Assembly (NCBI RefSeq): GCF_002920635.1
Contig: NZ_PQSR01000012.1
Coordinates: 1 to 64,000 of the forward strand
Direction of reading: 5' to 3'
DNA from: Streptomyces sp. Ru72
GTDB taxonomy: Bacteria > Actinomycetota > Actinomycetes > Streptomycetales > Streptomycetaceae
Length of the DNA stretch: 64,000 nt
In this document: in pieces, positions 44,231 through 54,600 of the stretch
Position numbering within the stretch: position 1 is the first letter of the stretch
Layout: each line of letters begins with the position of its first letter
The notes under the pieces: model-generated
What the model saw: the letters and a program-made list of their open reading frames with translations, nothing else
Database searches by the model: none
What the model was told of the DNA's origin: nothing
Position numbers and translations under genes: made by a program

Positions 44231-45715
44231 TCACCGTCGGCCGAGCGCGAACCACAGCTCCATCCGTACGTCCGGATCGTCCAGGTCCACCTCCAGCAGG
44301 GCCGCGCACCGCGCGATCCGTTGCCGCACCGTGTTGCGGTGGACCGACAGGGCGACCGCCGTGCGGTCCCAGCTGCCGTGCAGGGACAGCCAGGTGCGCA
44401 GTGTCTCGGTGAGGGCGGTGCCCTGGGCCAGCGGTGCCAGCAGCGTGCGGGCGTGCAGCTCGGCCTCCGCGGGCGGGACCAGGTCCGCAAGGCCCGTGCG
44501 CTCGCCGTGCCGGACCAGCGCCGTGCGGGTCGCGCGGGCGCGGGCCAGGGCGCGGGCGGCCTGGGTGTCGGCGGCGGCCCAGTCGCTCGGGGCGGCAGGG
44601 GCGCTGAGGCCCAGGGTCCAGCCGGGCTGCGGGGCTGTGGCGCGGTCGGCCGGGACCAGTACCCGTACGGACCCGTCCCCGAGATCGACCAACGTGGACC
44701 CGAGCGCGGTCCCGAGCGCGGACGCGGCCACGGCGTCGGGCGCGGGTCCGTCCCGGGTGGGCCGGGCGTGCACCACCACCCACCGGTCCCCGCCGAGCAG
44801 GGGCGCGACCGCCTCCGGCGGGGCGCCGAGCAGCAGCCGTACGAGCGCCGAGGAGCGGGCCGCGCCGGTGCCGCTCTGCTGCTCCCCGGTGAGGAGCGTG
44901 AGGAGCACCGCCGCGACGGAGGCGATGGTGTGGTCGCCGGGGTCCCGCCGTGGTGCCGCCACTCCGAGCACGAAGCCCTGCCCGGAGCCGAGGACGTAGG
45001 CGGCGAGACGGGTCCCGGCGACGGTGTCGGTCGCCGACGCGGGGGTGGGGCCCGCGGGGCCGCCCGGGCGGACCACTCCCGCCAGCTCGCCCAGCGCCCG
45101 GGCCGCCTCCCCGGGGGCACGCCCCGCTCCCGCCAGTTCGGCGCCGTCCGGTCCGTACAGCACCGCCCGGCCGCCCACCCGCTGCGCCAGCTGCCGCAGC
45201 ACCGACGGCACCGGGTCCGGGCGGGACGCCGCCGCGGCCAGGCTCTGCTGGGCCTCCGTGACGCGGCGCAGCTCCGCCAGCCGCGCCTGGGCCATCAGCT
45301 GCCACACCGCGCGGGCCACGGCCGAGAACGTCGTCTGCGGCGGGACCTCGAGCAGCGGCAGCCCGTAGTGGTCGCAGGCCGTCACCAGCGCCCGCGGCAC
45401 CGTGTCGTGCACCGGCGCGAGACCGAAACCGAGCGCCGCGCCGCCCGCCGCCACGATCCGGGACACGTAGTCGTCGAAATAGGTCCCCGAGCCCGCCGCC
45501 TCCGGGATGTGCACGCCCGCCGTCAGCAGCAGCTCGCCGCCCAGCAGGTACGGGTAGGGGTCCGCCATCTCCGAGGTGTGCGCCCAGTGGATCGCCGTGT
45601 CGGCGTCCCTGGGCCCGGCGATCTGCCGCAGGGCAAGGTCCTCGCGGGCCAGCAGGGCGGAGAGCGGTACCGGTGGGGTCGGCGGTACCGCCGGCGCGGA
45701 GGGCGTGTCCGGCAT
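44231..45715 (-). CDS. PucR-family transcriptional regulator
   Basis: 494 residues. The N-terminal purine-catabolism regulatory (PucR) domain (about 20-140; PLSALLAREDLALRQIAGPR, GELLLTAGVHIP, YFDDYVSRIVAAGGAALGFG) is followed by a GGDEF-like/CdaR middle. The C-terminal PucR-type helix-turn-helix is LRTWLSLHGSWDRTAVALSV then HRNTVRQRIARCAALLEVDL. ATG 45715 is supported by GGAGGAA nine bases upstream. It is divergent from the symporter gene, so it probably controls the symporter-agmatinase-ThDP enzyme group in response to a nitrogen compound. Confidence 0.88.
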   Translation of the reverse strand: MPDTPSAPAVPPTPPVPLSALLAREDLALRQIAGPRDADTAIHWAHTSEMADPYPYLLGGELLLTAGVHIPEAAGSGTYFDDYVSRIVAAGGAALGFGLAPVHDTVPRALVTACDHYGLPLLEVPPQTTFSAVARAVWQLMAQARLAELRRVTEAQQSLAAAASRPDPVPSVLRQLAQRVGGRAVLYGPDGAELAGAGRAPGEAARALGELAGVVRPGGPAGPTPASATDTVAGTRLAAYVLGSGQGFVLGVAAPRRDPGDHTIASVAAVLLTLLTGEQQSGTGAARSSALVRLLLGAPPEAVAPLLGGDRWVVVHARPTRDGPAPDAVAASALGTALGSTLVDLGDGSVRVLVPADRATAPQPGWTLGLSAPAAPSDWAAADTQAARALARARATRTALVRHGERTGLADLVPPAEAELHARTLLAPLAQGTALTETLRTWLSLHGSWDRTAVALSVHRNTVRQRIARCAALLEVDLDDPDVRMELWFALGRR

Positions 45716-45933
45716 GGTGGACGGTTCCTCCATCCCGTTCGGTTCAGATGGATGAAACGTACACTTCGCAGTCGCTTTCCGGCCACCTAGTGTCAGTCCA
45801 GACCGGCAGCCGCGGGTACGGGCGGATGTCCCCGCGAGCCCCTGCCGCCCCCGGTCGAGCCGAGCGGCCGACCGCGTCCCCGAGATCCATCTGCACGACA
45901 CGCCACCGGGAAGTGCGCGAAGGAGGGCCCCAC

Positions 45934-47394
45934 ATGGCCGTCGACTACACAGTGATCGTCGTCTACCTGGCCGGCATGCTGGCCATGGGCTGGTGGGGCA
46001 TGCGCCGCGCCCGCTCCAAGAGCGAGTTCCTGGTGGCCGGGCGCCGCCTGGGGCCCGCCATGTACTCCGGCACCATGGCCGCGATCGTCCTCGGCGGCGC
46101 GTCCACCATCGGCGGTGTCGGCCTCGGCTACCAGTACGGGCTCTCCGGCGCCTGGATGGTGTTCACCATCGGCCTCGGTCTGCTCGCGCTCTCGGTCTTC
46201 TTCTCCGCCCGCATCGCCCGCCTGAAGGTCTACACCGTCTCCGAGATGCTCGACCTCAGATACGGCGGCCGGGCCGGTGTGATCTCCGGCGTGGTCATGT
46301 GGGCGTACACCCTGATGCTCGCGGTCACCTCGACCATCGCCTACGCCACCATCTTCGACGTCCTCTTCGACATGAACAGGACGCTCGCGATCGTCCTCGG
46401 CGGCTCCATCGTCGTCGCGTACTCCACGCTCGGCGGCATGTGGTCCATCACGCTGACGGACATGGTGCAGTTCGTCGTCAAGACGATCGGCGTGCTGCTG
46501 CTCCTGCTGCCCATCGCGGTCGTCAAGGCGGGCGGCTTCAGCGAGATGAAGGCCAAGCTGCCGACCTCGTACTTCGACCCGCTGGGCATCGGGGGCGAGA
46601 CGATCTTCACCTACATCCTGATCTACACGTTCGGCATGCTGATCGGGCAGGACATCTGGCAGCGCGTGTTCACCGCGCGCAGCGACACGACCGCCAGGTG
46701 GGGCGGCACGGTCGCCGGCACCTACTGCCTGGCCTACGCGCTCGCCGGCGCCGTCATCGGTACCGCCGCCAAGGTCCTGTTCCCCGAGTTGGGCAGCGCG
46801 GACGACGCGTTCGCGACCATCGTCAAGCAGGAACTCCCCGTCGGTGTAAGGGGGTTGGTGCTCGCCGCCGCCCTCGCCGCGGTGATGTCGACCTCTTCCG
46901 GCGCGCTCATCGCATGTGCGACCGTCGCCAACAACGACATCTGGTCGCGGCTGCGCGGTGTCGTGCGCCGCGACGAGGGGGCGCACGACGAGGTGAAGGG
47001 CAACCGCGTCTTCATCCTGATCATGGGGGTGGCGGTGATCGGCACGGCCATCGCGCTGAACAACGTGGTCGAGGCGCTGACCGTCGCGTACAACCTGCTC
47101 GTCGGCGGTCTGCTGGTCCCGATCCTGGGCGGCCTGCTGTGGAAGCGCGGCACCGTCCAGGGCGCGCTCGCCTCGGTGGTGGTCGGCGGTCTCGCCGTCA
47201 TCGTCCTGATGGCGTCCTACGGCATCCTCGCCAACGAGCCCGTCTACTACGGTCTGACGGCCTCTCTCGCCGCCTACGTCGTCGTGTCGCTGGTGACCAG
47301 GCCGACCGACGAGGCCGTCCTGGCCGCGTGGCGGGAGCGGCTCGCCGGACGCGGCGCGGCGAGCACGGAGGAGCCCGTGGTGATGGGGACCTGA
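45934..47394 (+). CDS. Sodium:solute symporter (SSS family)
   Basis: 486 residues with about 13 membrane helices. The family signature region [20 protein letters not shown] and [20 protein letters not shown] is clear, and further segments include [20 protein letters not shown] and [20 protein letters not shown]. It probably imports a small nitrogenous compound (putrescine, agmatine or a guanidino acid), going by the ureohydrolase downstream and the PucR regulator upstream; the substrate cannot be read from the sequence. The start is ATG 45934 behind AAGGAGG. A hairpin at 47409-47432 follows it. Confidence 0.88.
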   Translation: MAVDYTVIVVYLAGMLAMGWWGMRRARSKSEFLVAGRRLGPAMYSGTMAAIVLGGASTIGGVGLGYQYGLSGAWMVFTIGLGLLALSVFFSARIARLKVYTVSEMLDLRYGGRAGVISGVVMWAYTLMLAVTSTIAYATIFDVLFDMNRTLAIVLGGSIVVAYSTLGGMWSITLTDMVQFVVKTIGVLLLLLPIAVVKAGGFSEMKAKLPTSYFDPLGIGGETIFTYILIYTFGMLIGQDIWQRVFTARSDTTARWGGTVAGTYCLAYALAGAVIGTAAKVLFPELGSADDAFATIVKQELPVGVRGLVLAAALAAVMSTSSGALIACATVANNDIWSRLRGVVRRDEGAHDEVKGNRVFILIMGVAVIGTAIALNNVVEALTVAYNLLVGGLLVPILGGLLWKRGTVQGALASVVVGGLAVIVLMASYGILANEPVYYGLTASLAAYVVVSLVTRPTDEAVLAAWRERLAGRGAASTEEPVVMGT

Positions 47395-47408
47395 CCCTGT
47401 TGCCTCGG

Positions 47409-47432
47409 CCCGGCCGCCAGGGGGCGGCCGGG
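47409..47432 (+). terminator. Hairpin after the symporter gene
   Basis: A 10-base-pair GC-only stem (CCCGGCCGCC at 47409-47418 with 47423-47432) and a 4-base loop, 15 bases after the symporter stop. It may terminate or attenuate transcription into the agmatinase gene. Confidence 0.6.
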
Positions 47433-47500
47433 CGGTGCGGGGCCCGCCGGAGGGCTCCGCGACACTGGAAGAAACACGCATTTCCTGGAGGAGTCCGACG

Positions 47501-48508
47501 ATGAGCAGCACCGAGAACCCCGCAGCAGGCGGCAGCCGGCCCCGCGGCCCCGTCGACTCGTCCCGCATCCCGCGGTACGCGGGCCCCGCGACCTTCGCCC
47601 GGCTGCCCCGCCTCGACGAGGTCGGCACCGCGGACGTCGCCGTCGTCGGCGTGCCGTTCGACTCGGGCGTCTCCTACCGCCCGGGCGCCCGCTTCGGCGG
47701 CAACGCGATCCGTGAGGCGTCCCGCCTGCTGCGCCCGTACAACCCGGCGCAGGACGCCTCCCCCTTCGCGCTCGCCCAGGTCGCGGACGGCGGCGACATC
47801 GCCGTGAACCCGTTCGACATCCACGAGGCGGTGGAGACCGTCGAGGCCGCCGCCGACGAACTGCTCGGCACCGGCGCCCGCCTGATGACCCTCGGCGGCG
47901 ACCACACCATCGCACTCCCGCTGCTGCGCTCGGTGGCCAAGAAGCACGGCCCGGTCGCGCTGCTCCACTTCGACGCCCACCTCGACACCTGGGACACCTA
48001 CTTCGGTGCCGAGTACACCCACGGCACCCCGTTCCGCCGCGCCGTCGAGGAGGGCATCCTCGACACCTCCGCGCTCTCCCACGTCGGCACCCGCGGCCCG
48101 CTCTACGGCAAGCAGGACCTGACCGACGACGAGAAGATGGGCTTCGGCATCGTCACCTCCGCCGACGTCTACCGGCGCGGCGCCGACGAGGTCGCCCACC
48201 AGCTGCGCCAGCGCATCGGCGACCGCCCGCTGTACATCTCCATCGACATCGACTGCCTCGACCCGGCGCACGCCCCCGGCACCGGCACCCCGGAGGCGGG
48301 CGGCATGACCTCCCGCGAACTCCTCGAGATCCTGCGGGGCCTCGCGTCCTGCAACCTGGTCTCGGCGGACGTCGTCGAGGTGGCGCCCGCCTACGACCAC
48401 GCGGAGATCACGTCGGTGGCCGCGTCCCACACGGCGTACGAACTGACGACGATCATGACCCGCCAGATCGCGGCGGCCCGCACCGGTGAGGAGACCGAGA
48501 GCAAGTGA
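47501..48508 (+). CDS. speB: Agmatinase/guanidinobutyrase-family ureohydrolase
   Basis: 335 residues, binuclear manganese ureohydrolase that removes urea from agmatine or a related guanidino acid. Metal-ligand motifs are [29 protein letters not shown] and [34 protein letters not shown] and [18 protein letters not shown] complete the family pattern. ATG 47501 follows a GGAGGAG site. It overlaps the following ThDP enzyme (GTGA). speB is the usual label; guanidinobutyrase is an equal possibility given the symporter and ThDP partner. Confidence 0.9.
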   Translation: MSSTENPAAGGSRPRGPVDSSRIPRYAGPATFARLPRLDEVGTADVAVVGVPFDSGVSYRPGARFGGNAIREASRLLRPYNPAQDASPFALAQVADGGDIAVNPFDIHEAVETVEAAADELLGTGARLMTLGGDHTIALPLLRSVAKKHGPVALLHFDAHLDTWDTYFGAEYTHGTPFRRAVEEGILDTSALSHVGTRGPLYGKQDLTDDEKMGFGIVTSADVYRRGADEVAHQLRQRIGDRPLYISIDIDCLDPAHAPGTGTPEAGGMTSRELLEILRGLASCNLVSADVVEVAPAYDHAEITSVAASHTAYELTTIMTRQIAAARTGEETESK

Positions 48509-50241
48509 CGCACGACCACGACCTGGTGCTCCGTCCCACCACCGCCCAGACGGAGGCCGCGCTCAACCCTCCCACCCGTCGCCCGGCCACCACCCCTCAT
48601 GGAGGCGCTTCGTGCCACGTGACGACGGGCCGCAACGGCGGAGACCTGGTCGTGGAGACCCTGGCCGGGCTGGGCGCGACGACGGTCTTCGGCCTGCCCG
48701 GCCAGCACGCGCTCGGCATGTTCGACGCGCTGCGCCGCTCCGACCTCAGGTACGTGGGGCTGCGGGTGGAGAACAACGCCGGGTTCGCAGCGGACGCGTA
48801 CGGGCGGATCACGGGTGAGGCGGCACCGCTGCTGCTCTCCACCGGCCCCGGCGCGCTGACGTCCCTGGCCGCGCTCCAGGAGGCCGCGGCGGCGTCGGCG
48901 CCGGTGCTGGCCATCAGCAGCCAGGTCCCGACCGCGGGCCTGGGCGGCGGTCGCCACGGCTATCTGCACGAACTCCCCGACCAGGCGGCCTCGTTCCGTG
49001 GCGTGGTCAAGTCGGTCCACACGGTCCGCACCCAGTCGCAGATCCCGTCGGCCATCGCGCAGGCCTGGAAGTCGGCGCTGACGGTGCCCCACGGCCCGGT
49101 GTGGGTGGAGATCCCGCAGGACGTGCTGCTCGCCGAGACGAGGCTGCCGGTGGTGACGGCGATGGACGCGACCCCGGACGAGCTGCCGCCGCGCCCCGAA
49201 CTCACCGCGGTGGCCGCGCATCTGCTGTCGCGTGCCGACCGTCCGGCGATCATCGCGGGCGGGGGAGTGGTCAGGTCGGACGCGTCCGGAAAACTGCTGG
49301 CGCTCGCCGAGAAGCTGAACGCCCCCGTCGTCACCACCTTCGGCGGCAAGGGCGCCTTCCCCTGGGAGCACCCGCTGTCCCTCCAGTCCTGGCTGGAGGA
49401 CCGCCACACCACGGACCTCCTCGAGGACGCGGACGTCCTGCTGGTGGTCGGCTCGGGCCTCGGCGAACTGTCCTCGAACTACCACACGTTCAAGCCGCGC
49501 GGCCGGGTCGTCCAGATCGAGGCGGACCTCGGCAAGCTGGAGTCCAACCACCCGGCCCTCGGCATCCACGCGGACGCCCGCCTGGCGCTCCAGGCGCTGC
49601 TGGAGACGGTGGAGGCCCGGGAGGACGAGGGGGCTCCGCAGCGCGTACGGACGCTGCTGTCGAAGGTGGCCGAGCGGATCGCGTCCCAGGACCTGACCCT
49701 GGAGCAGGAGGTGCTGGCGTCGGTGCGCCGCGCCCTGCCGGCCGGCTCCCCGTCCTTCTGGGACATGACGATCCTGGCCTACTGGGCCTGGTCGGCCTTC
49801 GACGCGCAGGCTCCCAACACCATGCACTCCGCGCAGGGAGCGGGCGGTCTCGGCTACGGCTTCCCGGCGGCCCTCGGCGCGGCGGCGGCGGACCCCACGC
49901 GCCCCGTCCTGGCGGTGTCGGGCGACGGCGGAGCCCTGTACTCCGTCGCGGAACTGGCGACGGCGCGGCAGTACGGCCTCGACGTCACCTGGCTGATCGT
50001 CGACGACGGCGGCTACGGCATCCTGCGCGAGTACATGACGGACGCCTTCGGCCAGGCCACGGCGACGGAACTGGTCCGCCCCGACTACGTGGCCCTCGCG
50101 GAGTCCTTCGGTGTCCCGGGCGTGCGTACGACCCCCGAGACCCTGGAGGCCGACCTGGCGAAGGCCCTGGCGGAACCGGGGCCTTCGGTGGTCGTCCTGC
50201 CGGCGCTCCTGCGGATGTTCGCACCGACGCACCTCAGCTGA
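48505..50241 (+). CDS. Thiamine-diphosphate-dependent enzyme (acetolactate synthase-like)
   Basis: 578 residues from GTG 48505, coupled to speB by a four-base overlap. There are three ThDP-family domains. The N-terminal Pyr domain has the activating Glu in [14 protein letters not shown] and [20 protein letters not shown]. The central domain contains [16 protein letters not shown]. The C-terminal PP domain contains [20 protein letters not shown] and [12 protein letters not shown]. The first 35 residues are extra. These look like ALS/benzoylformate-decarboxylase relatives. Linkage to an agmatinase suggests processing of a 2-oxo acid or aldehyde from guanidino or polyamine breakdown; the reaction is unproven. 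Confidence 0.82.
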   Translation: MTHDHDLVLRPTTAQTEAALNPPTRRPATTPHGGASCHVTTGRNGGDLVVETLAGLGATTVFGLPGQHALGMFDALRRSDLRYVGLRVENNAGFAADAYGRITGEAAPLLLSTGPGALTSLAALQEAAAASAPVLAISSQVPTAGLGGGRHGYLHELPDQAASFRGVVKSVHTVRTQSQIPSAIAQAWKSALTVPHGPVWVEIPQDVLLAETRLPVVTAMDATPDELPPRPELTAVAAHLLSRADRPAIIAGGGVVRSDASGKLLALAEKLNAPVVTTFGGKGAFPWEHPLSLQSWLEDRHTTDLLEDADVLLVVGSGLGELSSNYHTFKPRGRVVQIEADLGKLESNHPALGIHADARLALQALLETVEAREDEGAPQRVRTLLSKVAERIASQDLTLEQEVLASVRRALPAGSPSFWDMTILAYWAWSAFDAQAPNTMHSAQGAGGLGYGFPAALGAAAADPTRPVLAVSGDGGALYSVAELATARQYGLDVTWLIVDDGGYGILREYMTDAFGQATATELVRPDYVALAESFGVPGVRTTPETLEADLAKALAEPGPSVVVLPALLRMFAPTHLS

Positions 50242-50547
50242 GACGGGGCCGTGTGCGGATCACCTGAACAACGGCTCGTGCGGTGCAGGCGCTCTCCTTC
50301 ACCGCCGTGCCGTGCTTCTGCACGGACCGTGGTCAGCCTGCGCGTGAGCCGTTGGTGGGTGAGAGCATGGTAAGCGGACGGCAAGTGAGAGCTTCCTCAC
50401 AAGGGTGCCGCCATTGCGGGTGTGAACCGGCCTGCGAACGACTGTGTGAGCGAACTCGCCTACAACTTTCGGATATTCCCGTGAGTCAATAGGGCACGAG
50501 CGTGCCGGGGGCGCGCTTTTGTCCATGTAAGAGGATGGTTAACCTCC
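50242..50547. other. 306-base gap with small repeats
   Basis: No gene found. There is a short hairpin CCGTGC-TTCT-GCACGG (50310-50325), a direct repeat GTGAGAGC at 50359-50366 and 50385-50392, and GGCAC/GTGCC arms at 50493-50506. The last part includes GAGGATGG before the next start. It is probably the leader of the secreted hydrolase gene. Confidence 0.4.
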
Positions 50548-51486
50548 ATGAGTCACTGGATATCCGGCAATTTCCGGACATTTAAGAGAGCTCGGGTCCT
50601 CGCGGCCGGGCTCGGCGTCGGTATGCTCGTACCGTTCGTGGCGGCCGCCGCACCCGCTGCCGCCGCCACGCCCACCGTCGGCTGCACCTCGGGCAAGGCG
50701 GGCCTGGCCGCCAAGCTGCAGAGGGACATCACCTCGGCCCTCGCCGGCCGCAGGGGCACCGTCGCGGTCGGCCTGTACGACCGCTCGACCAACACCACCT
50801 GCTCGCTGCGCAGCACGTCCGCCTACGACTCGGCCAGCGTGGTGAAGGTGACCGTGCTCGCCACCCTGCTGTGGGACGCCAAGAAGCACAACCGCTATCT
50901 GACGAGCCGCGAGAACAGCCTCGCCACGGCCATGATCACGAAGTCGGACAACAACGCCACCAGCACGCTGTGGAAGCAGTTGGGCCTGACGAAGATCAAG
51001 GGCTTCCTCGCAGCCGCCGGCATGTCCCAGACCAAGCCGGGCGCGAACGGCTACTGGGGTCTGACCCAGATCACCGTGCAGGACGAGCAGAAGCTGCTCA
51101 AGCTCATCACCGCGAAGAACTCCGTGCTGAGCGACAACTCCCGCGCCTACATCCTGAAGCTGATGGCGAACGTCATCTCCTCGCAGCGCTGGGGCACTCC
51201 GGCCGGCGCGCCCTCCGGCGTGGCCGTGCACGTCAAGAACGGCTGGCTGCAGCGCTCCACGCACGGCTGGCGGGTGCACAGCGTCGGCACGTTCAACGGC
51301 CGCGGGCACGACTACATGATCACCGTGCTGACCTGGGACAACAGCACGATGAACTACGGCGTCACCACCATCCAGAACGTGGCGAGGGTCATCCACAAGG
51401 ACCTGGTGCCGACGACGTCCACCACGAGCACGTTCGTGCCCACGAGCACGCCGCAGGAGGCGTACCCGGCGGTCCCCGCGAACTGA
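50548..51486 (+). CDS. Secreted beta-lactamase-fold (class A-like) serine hydrolase
   Basis: 312 residues with a Sec signal peptide (KRARVLAAGLGVGMLVPFVA then AAAPAAAA, cleavage near residue 40). Class A-like motifs are present: SxxK as S97-V-V-K100, SDN at 133-135, and KNG in HVKNGWLQ where KTG is usual. A Thr/Ser/Pro tail ends the protein. The Glu166-type omega-loop region is not obvious. It may be a penicillin-recognising hydrolase or cell-wall enzyme rather than a true resistance lactamase. Two cysteines (C46, C85) could form a disulfide. Confidence 0.85.
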   Translation: MSHWISGNFRTFKRARVLAAGLGVGMLVPFVAAAAPAAAATPTVGCTSGKAGLAAKLQRDITSALAGRRGTVAVGLYDRSTNTTCSLRSTSAYDSASVVKVTVLATLLWDAKKHNRYLTSRENSLATAMITKSDNNATSTLWKQLGLTKIKGFLAAAGMSQTKPGANGYWGLTQITVQDEQKLLKLITAKNSVLSDNSRAYILKLMANVISSQRWGTPAGAPSGVAVHVKNGWLQRSTHGWRVHSVGTFNGRGHDYMITVLTWDNSTMNYGVTTIQNVARVIHKDLVPTTSTTSTFVPTSTPQEAYPAVPAN

Positions 51487-51637
51487 CACGGCCGAACTCC
51501 CGATGATCCGCGCAGCCGGTCCGGAGCACGCGGCTCTCCTACCCGCTGGTAGGAGTCCGAATGTTGCGGAGGGATGAAATCCGCTGCTGACGGCGTTGGT
51601 GCCTTCCGGTAGACCAGGTCTGAAGGAGGGCACCGGC

Positions 51638-54600
51638 GTGGCTGAGCACGAGGGGGAGCATCGCGGCTGGGCGCGGCGACTGGCGGGGTACGCCTGGCGG
51701 TACCCCAGGGACGTCGTCCTCGCCCTGGGCTCCTCCCTCGCCGGCATGGCGCTCACGGCCCTGGTGCCCCTGATCACCAAGGTGATCATCGACGACGTCA
51801 TCGGCAACCACAGCAGGCCCATGGCCCCCTGGGCCGGCACGCTGATCGGCACGGCCGTCCTCGTCTACGTCCTCACCTACATCCGCCGCTACTACGGCGG
51901 ACGGCTCGCTCTGGACGTCCAGCACGACCTGCGGACGGACATGTACGGGACGATCACCCGGCTGGACGGGCGGCGTCAGGACGAACTGTCCACCGGGCAG
52001 GTGGTCGGCCGCGCCACCAGCGACCTCCAGCTGATCCAGGGCCTGCTCTTCATGCTCCCGATGACCATCGGGAACCTCCTGCTCTTCCTGGTCTCCCTGA
52101 TGGTCATGGCCTGGCTGTCGCTGCCGCTGACCCTGGTCGCCCTGGCGGTCGCGCCCGCTCTGTGGTTCGTCGCCAAGCGCAGCCGGTCCCGGCTGCACCC
52201 GGCGACCTGGTACGCCCAGGCCCAGGCCGCCGCCGTGGCGACGGTGGTCGACGGCGCCGTCAGCGGCGTTCGGGTGGTGAAGGGCTTCGGGCAGGAGGAG
52301 CAGGAGACCGGCAAGCTCCGGGAGGTCGGGCGCCGGCTCTTCGCGGGACGCCTGCGGACCATCCGGCTGAACGCCAAGTACACCCCGGCCCTCCAGGCCG
52401 TGCCCGCTCTCGGCCAGGTCGCCATGCTGGCGCTCGGCGGCTGGCTCGCGGTGCACGGGCACATCACGCTCGGCACGTTCGTCGCGTTCTCCTCCTACCT
52501 CGCGCAGCTCGTCGGCCCGGTCCGCATGCTCGCGGTGGTCCTCACCGTCGGCCAGCAGGCCCGCGCGGGCGCCGAGCGGGTCCTGGAGCTGATCGACACC
52601 GAGCCGTCGCTGAAGGACGGCACCAAGGAGCTGCCCGCCGACGCCCCCGCGACGGTCGAGTTCGACGACGTCTCCTTCGCCTACGAGGACGGGCGTCCGG
52701 TCCTCGACGGGCTCTCCTTCGAGATCCGCCCCGGCGAGACCCTCGCCGTCGTCGGATCCTCCGGCTCCGGAAAGTCCACGGTCTCGCTGCTGCTGCCGCG
52801 CTTCTACGACGTCACGCACGGTGCAGTCCTGGTCGGCGGCCACGACGTGCGGGAGCTGACCCTGACGTCCCTGCGCGCCGCGATCGGGCTGGTTCCCGAG
52901 GACTCCTTCCTCTTCTCGGACACCGTCCGCAACAACATCGCCTACGGCCGCCCCGACGCCACCGACGAGCAGATCGAGGCCGCCGCGCGCGCCGCCCAGG
53001 CGGACCGTTTCATCGCCGAGCTGCCCGACGGCTACGGCACCAAGGTCGGCGAACACGGCCTGACCCTCTCCGGCGGCCAGCGCCAGCGCATCGCGCTCGC
53101 CCGCGCCATCCTCACCGACCCCCGGCTGCTGGTCCTCGACGACGCGACCTCGGCGGTGGACGCCCGCGTCGAGCACGAGATCCACGAGGCCCTGAAGCAG
53201 GTCATGGAAGGCCGCACGACCCTGCTCATCGCCCACCGACGCTCCACCCTCAACCTCGCCGACCGCATCGCGGTCCTCGACGGCGGCCGTCTCGCCGACA
53301 TCGGCACCCACGAGGAGCTGCAGGAGCGCTCCGCCCTCTACCGCCGTCTCCTCACCGACCCCGACGAGCTGGGCGGTGTCTCGCCGGGTCACGCCCAGCC
53401 CTCCGCACCGGAGGAGGACACCAGCGTCCGGGACGAGCTGGACGCCGAGTTCGACGCCGAGCGCGGCGTCACCCCGCGGCTGTGGACCGGCGACCGCGAG
53501 CCCAAGGACCACGCCCTCGCCGGCACCCCGGCGACCCCCGAGCTGCTCGCCCAGGTCGAGAAGCTGCCCCCGGCCACCGACACCCCGGGCGTCGACGAGG
53601 CACGCGCCGTCCGGCCGGAGGAGTCCTACGGCCTCACCCGGCTGCTGCGCGGCTTCGGGCTGCCCCTGCTGGTCAGCCTCGCCCTCGTCGCCGTGGACGC
53701 GGGCATGGGGCTGCTGCTGCCGATCCTGATCCGGCACGGCATCGACCAGGGCGTGTCCCGGATGGCCGTCGGCGCGGTCTGGTCCGCGTCCCTGCTGGCG
53801 CTGGTCACCGTCCTGATCCAGTGGGCGGCGCAGGTCGGCGAGACCCGGATGACCGGACGCACCGGCGAACGCGTCCTGTACTCCCTGCGACTGAAGATCT
53901 TCGCCCAGCTCCAGCGGCTCGGCCTCGACTACTACGAGCGGGAGCTGACCGGCCGGATCATGACGCGGATGACGACCGACGTCGACGCGCTGTCGACGTT
54001 CCTGCAGACGGGGCTGGTGACGGCCTTCGTCTCCGTCGTCACCTTCTTCGGCATCATGGCCGCGCTGCTGGTGATCGACGTACAGCTCGCCCTCGTCGTG
54101 TTCGCCACGCTGCCGCCGCTGATCGTGGCGACCGTCTTCTTCCGCCAGGCCAGCGTGAAGGCGTACGAACTCGCCCGCGAGCGGGTCTCGGCGGTCAACG
54201 CGGACCTCCAGGAGTCGGTGTCCGGGCTGCGGATCCTTCAGGCCTTCCGGCGCGAGCGGGACGGCGGGCGGCGGTTCGCCGAGGGCAGTGACTCCTACCG
54301 CCAGGCGCGCATCCGCGGCCAGTGGCTGATCTCCGTCTACTTCCCCTTCGTGCAGCTGCTGTCCTCGGTGGCCGCGGCGTCCGTGATGATCTCCGGCGCC
54401 CACCGGGTGGAGGCCGGGACGCTGACGACGGGTGCCCTGGTCGCGTACCTGCTGTACATCGACCTGTTCTTCGCGCCGGTGCAGCAGCTCTCGCAGGTCT
54501 TCGACGGCTACCAGCAGGCCACGGTGTCGCTGGGCCGCATCCAGGAACTCCTCCAGGAGCCCACCACCACGAAGGCCGCCGAGGAGCCGCTCCAGGTGCT

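Noticed and set aside
50283..50492. A 69-residue open frame in the gap before the secreted hydrolase
   Set aside because: No ribosome-binding site, mixed codon usage and no recognisable protein pattern; it crosses the hairpin and repeats of the leader.
50548..51486. Antibiotic-resistance class A beta-lactamase
   Set aside because: SxxK and SDN are present, but KTG is KNG and an omega-loop Glu is not evident. A general beta-lactamase-fold hydrolase is the safer call.
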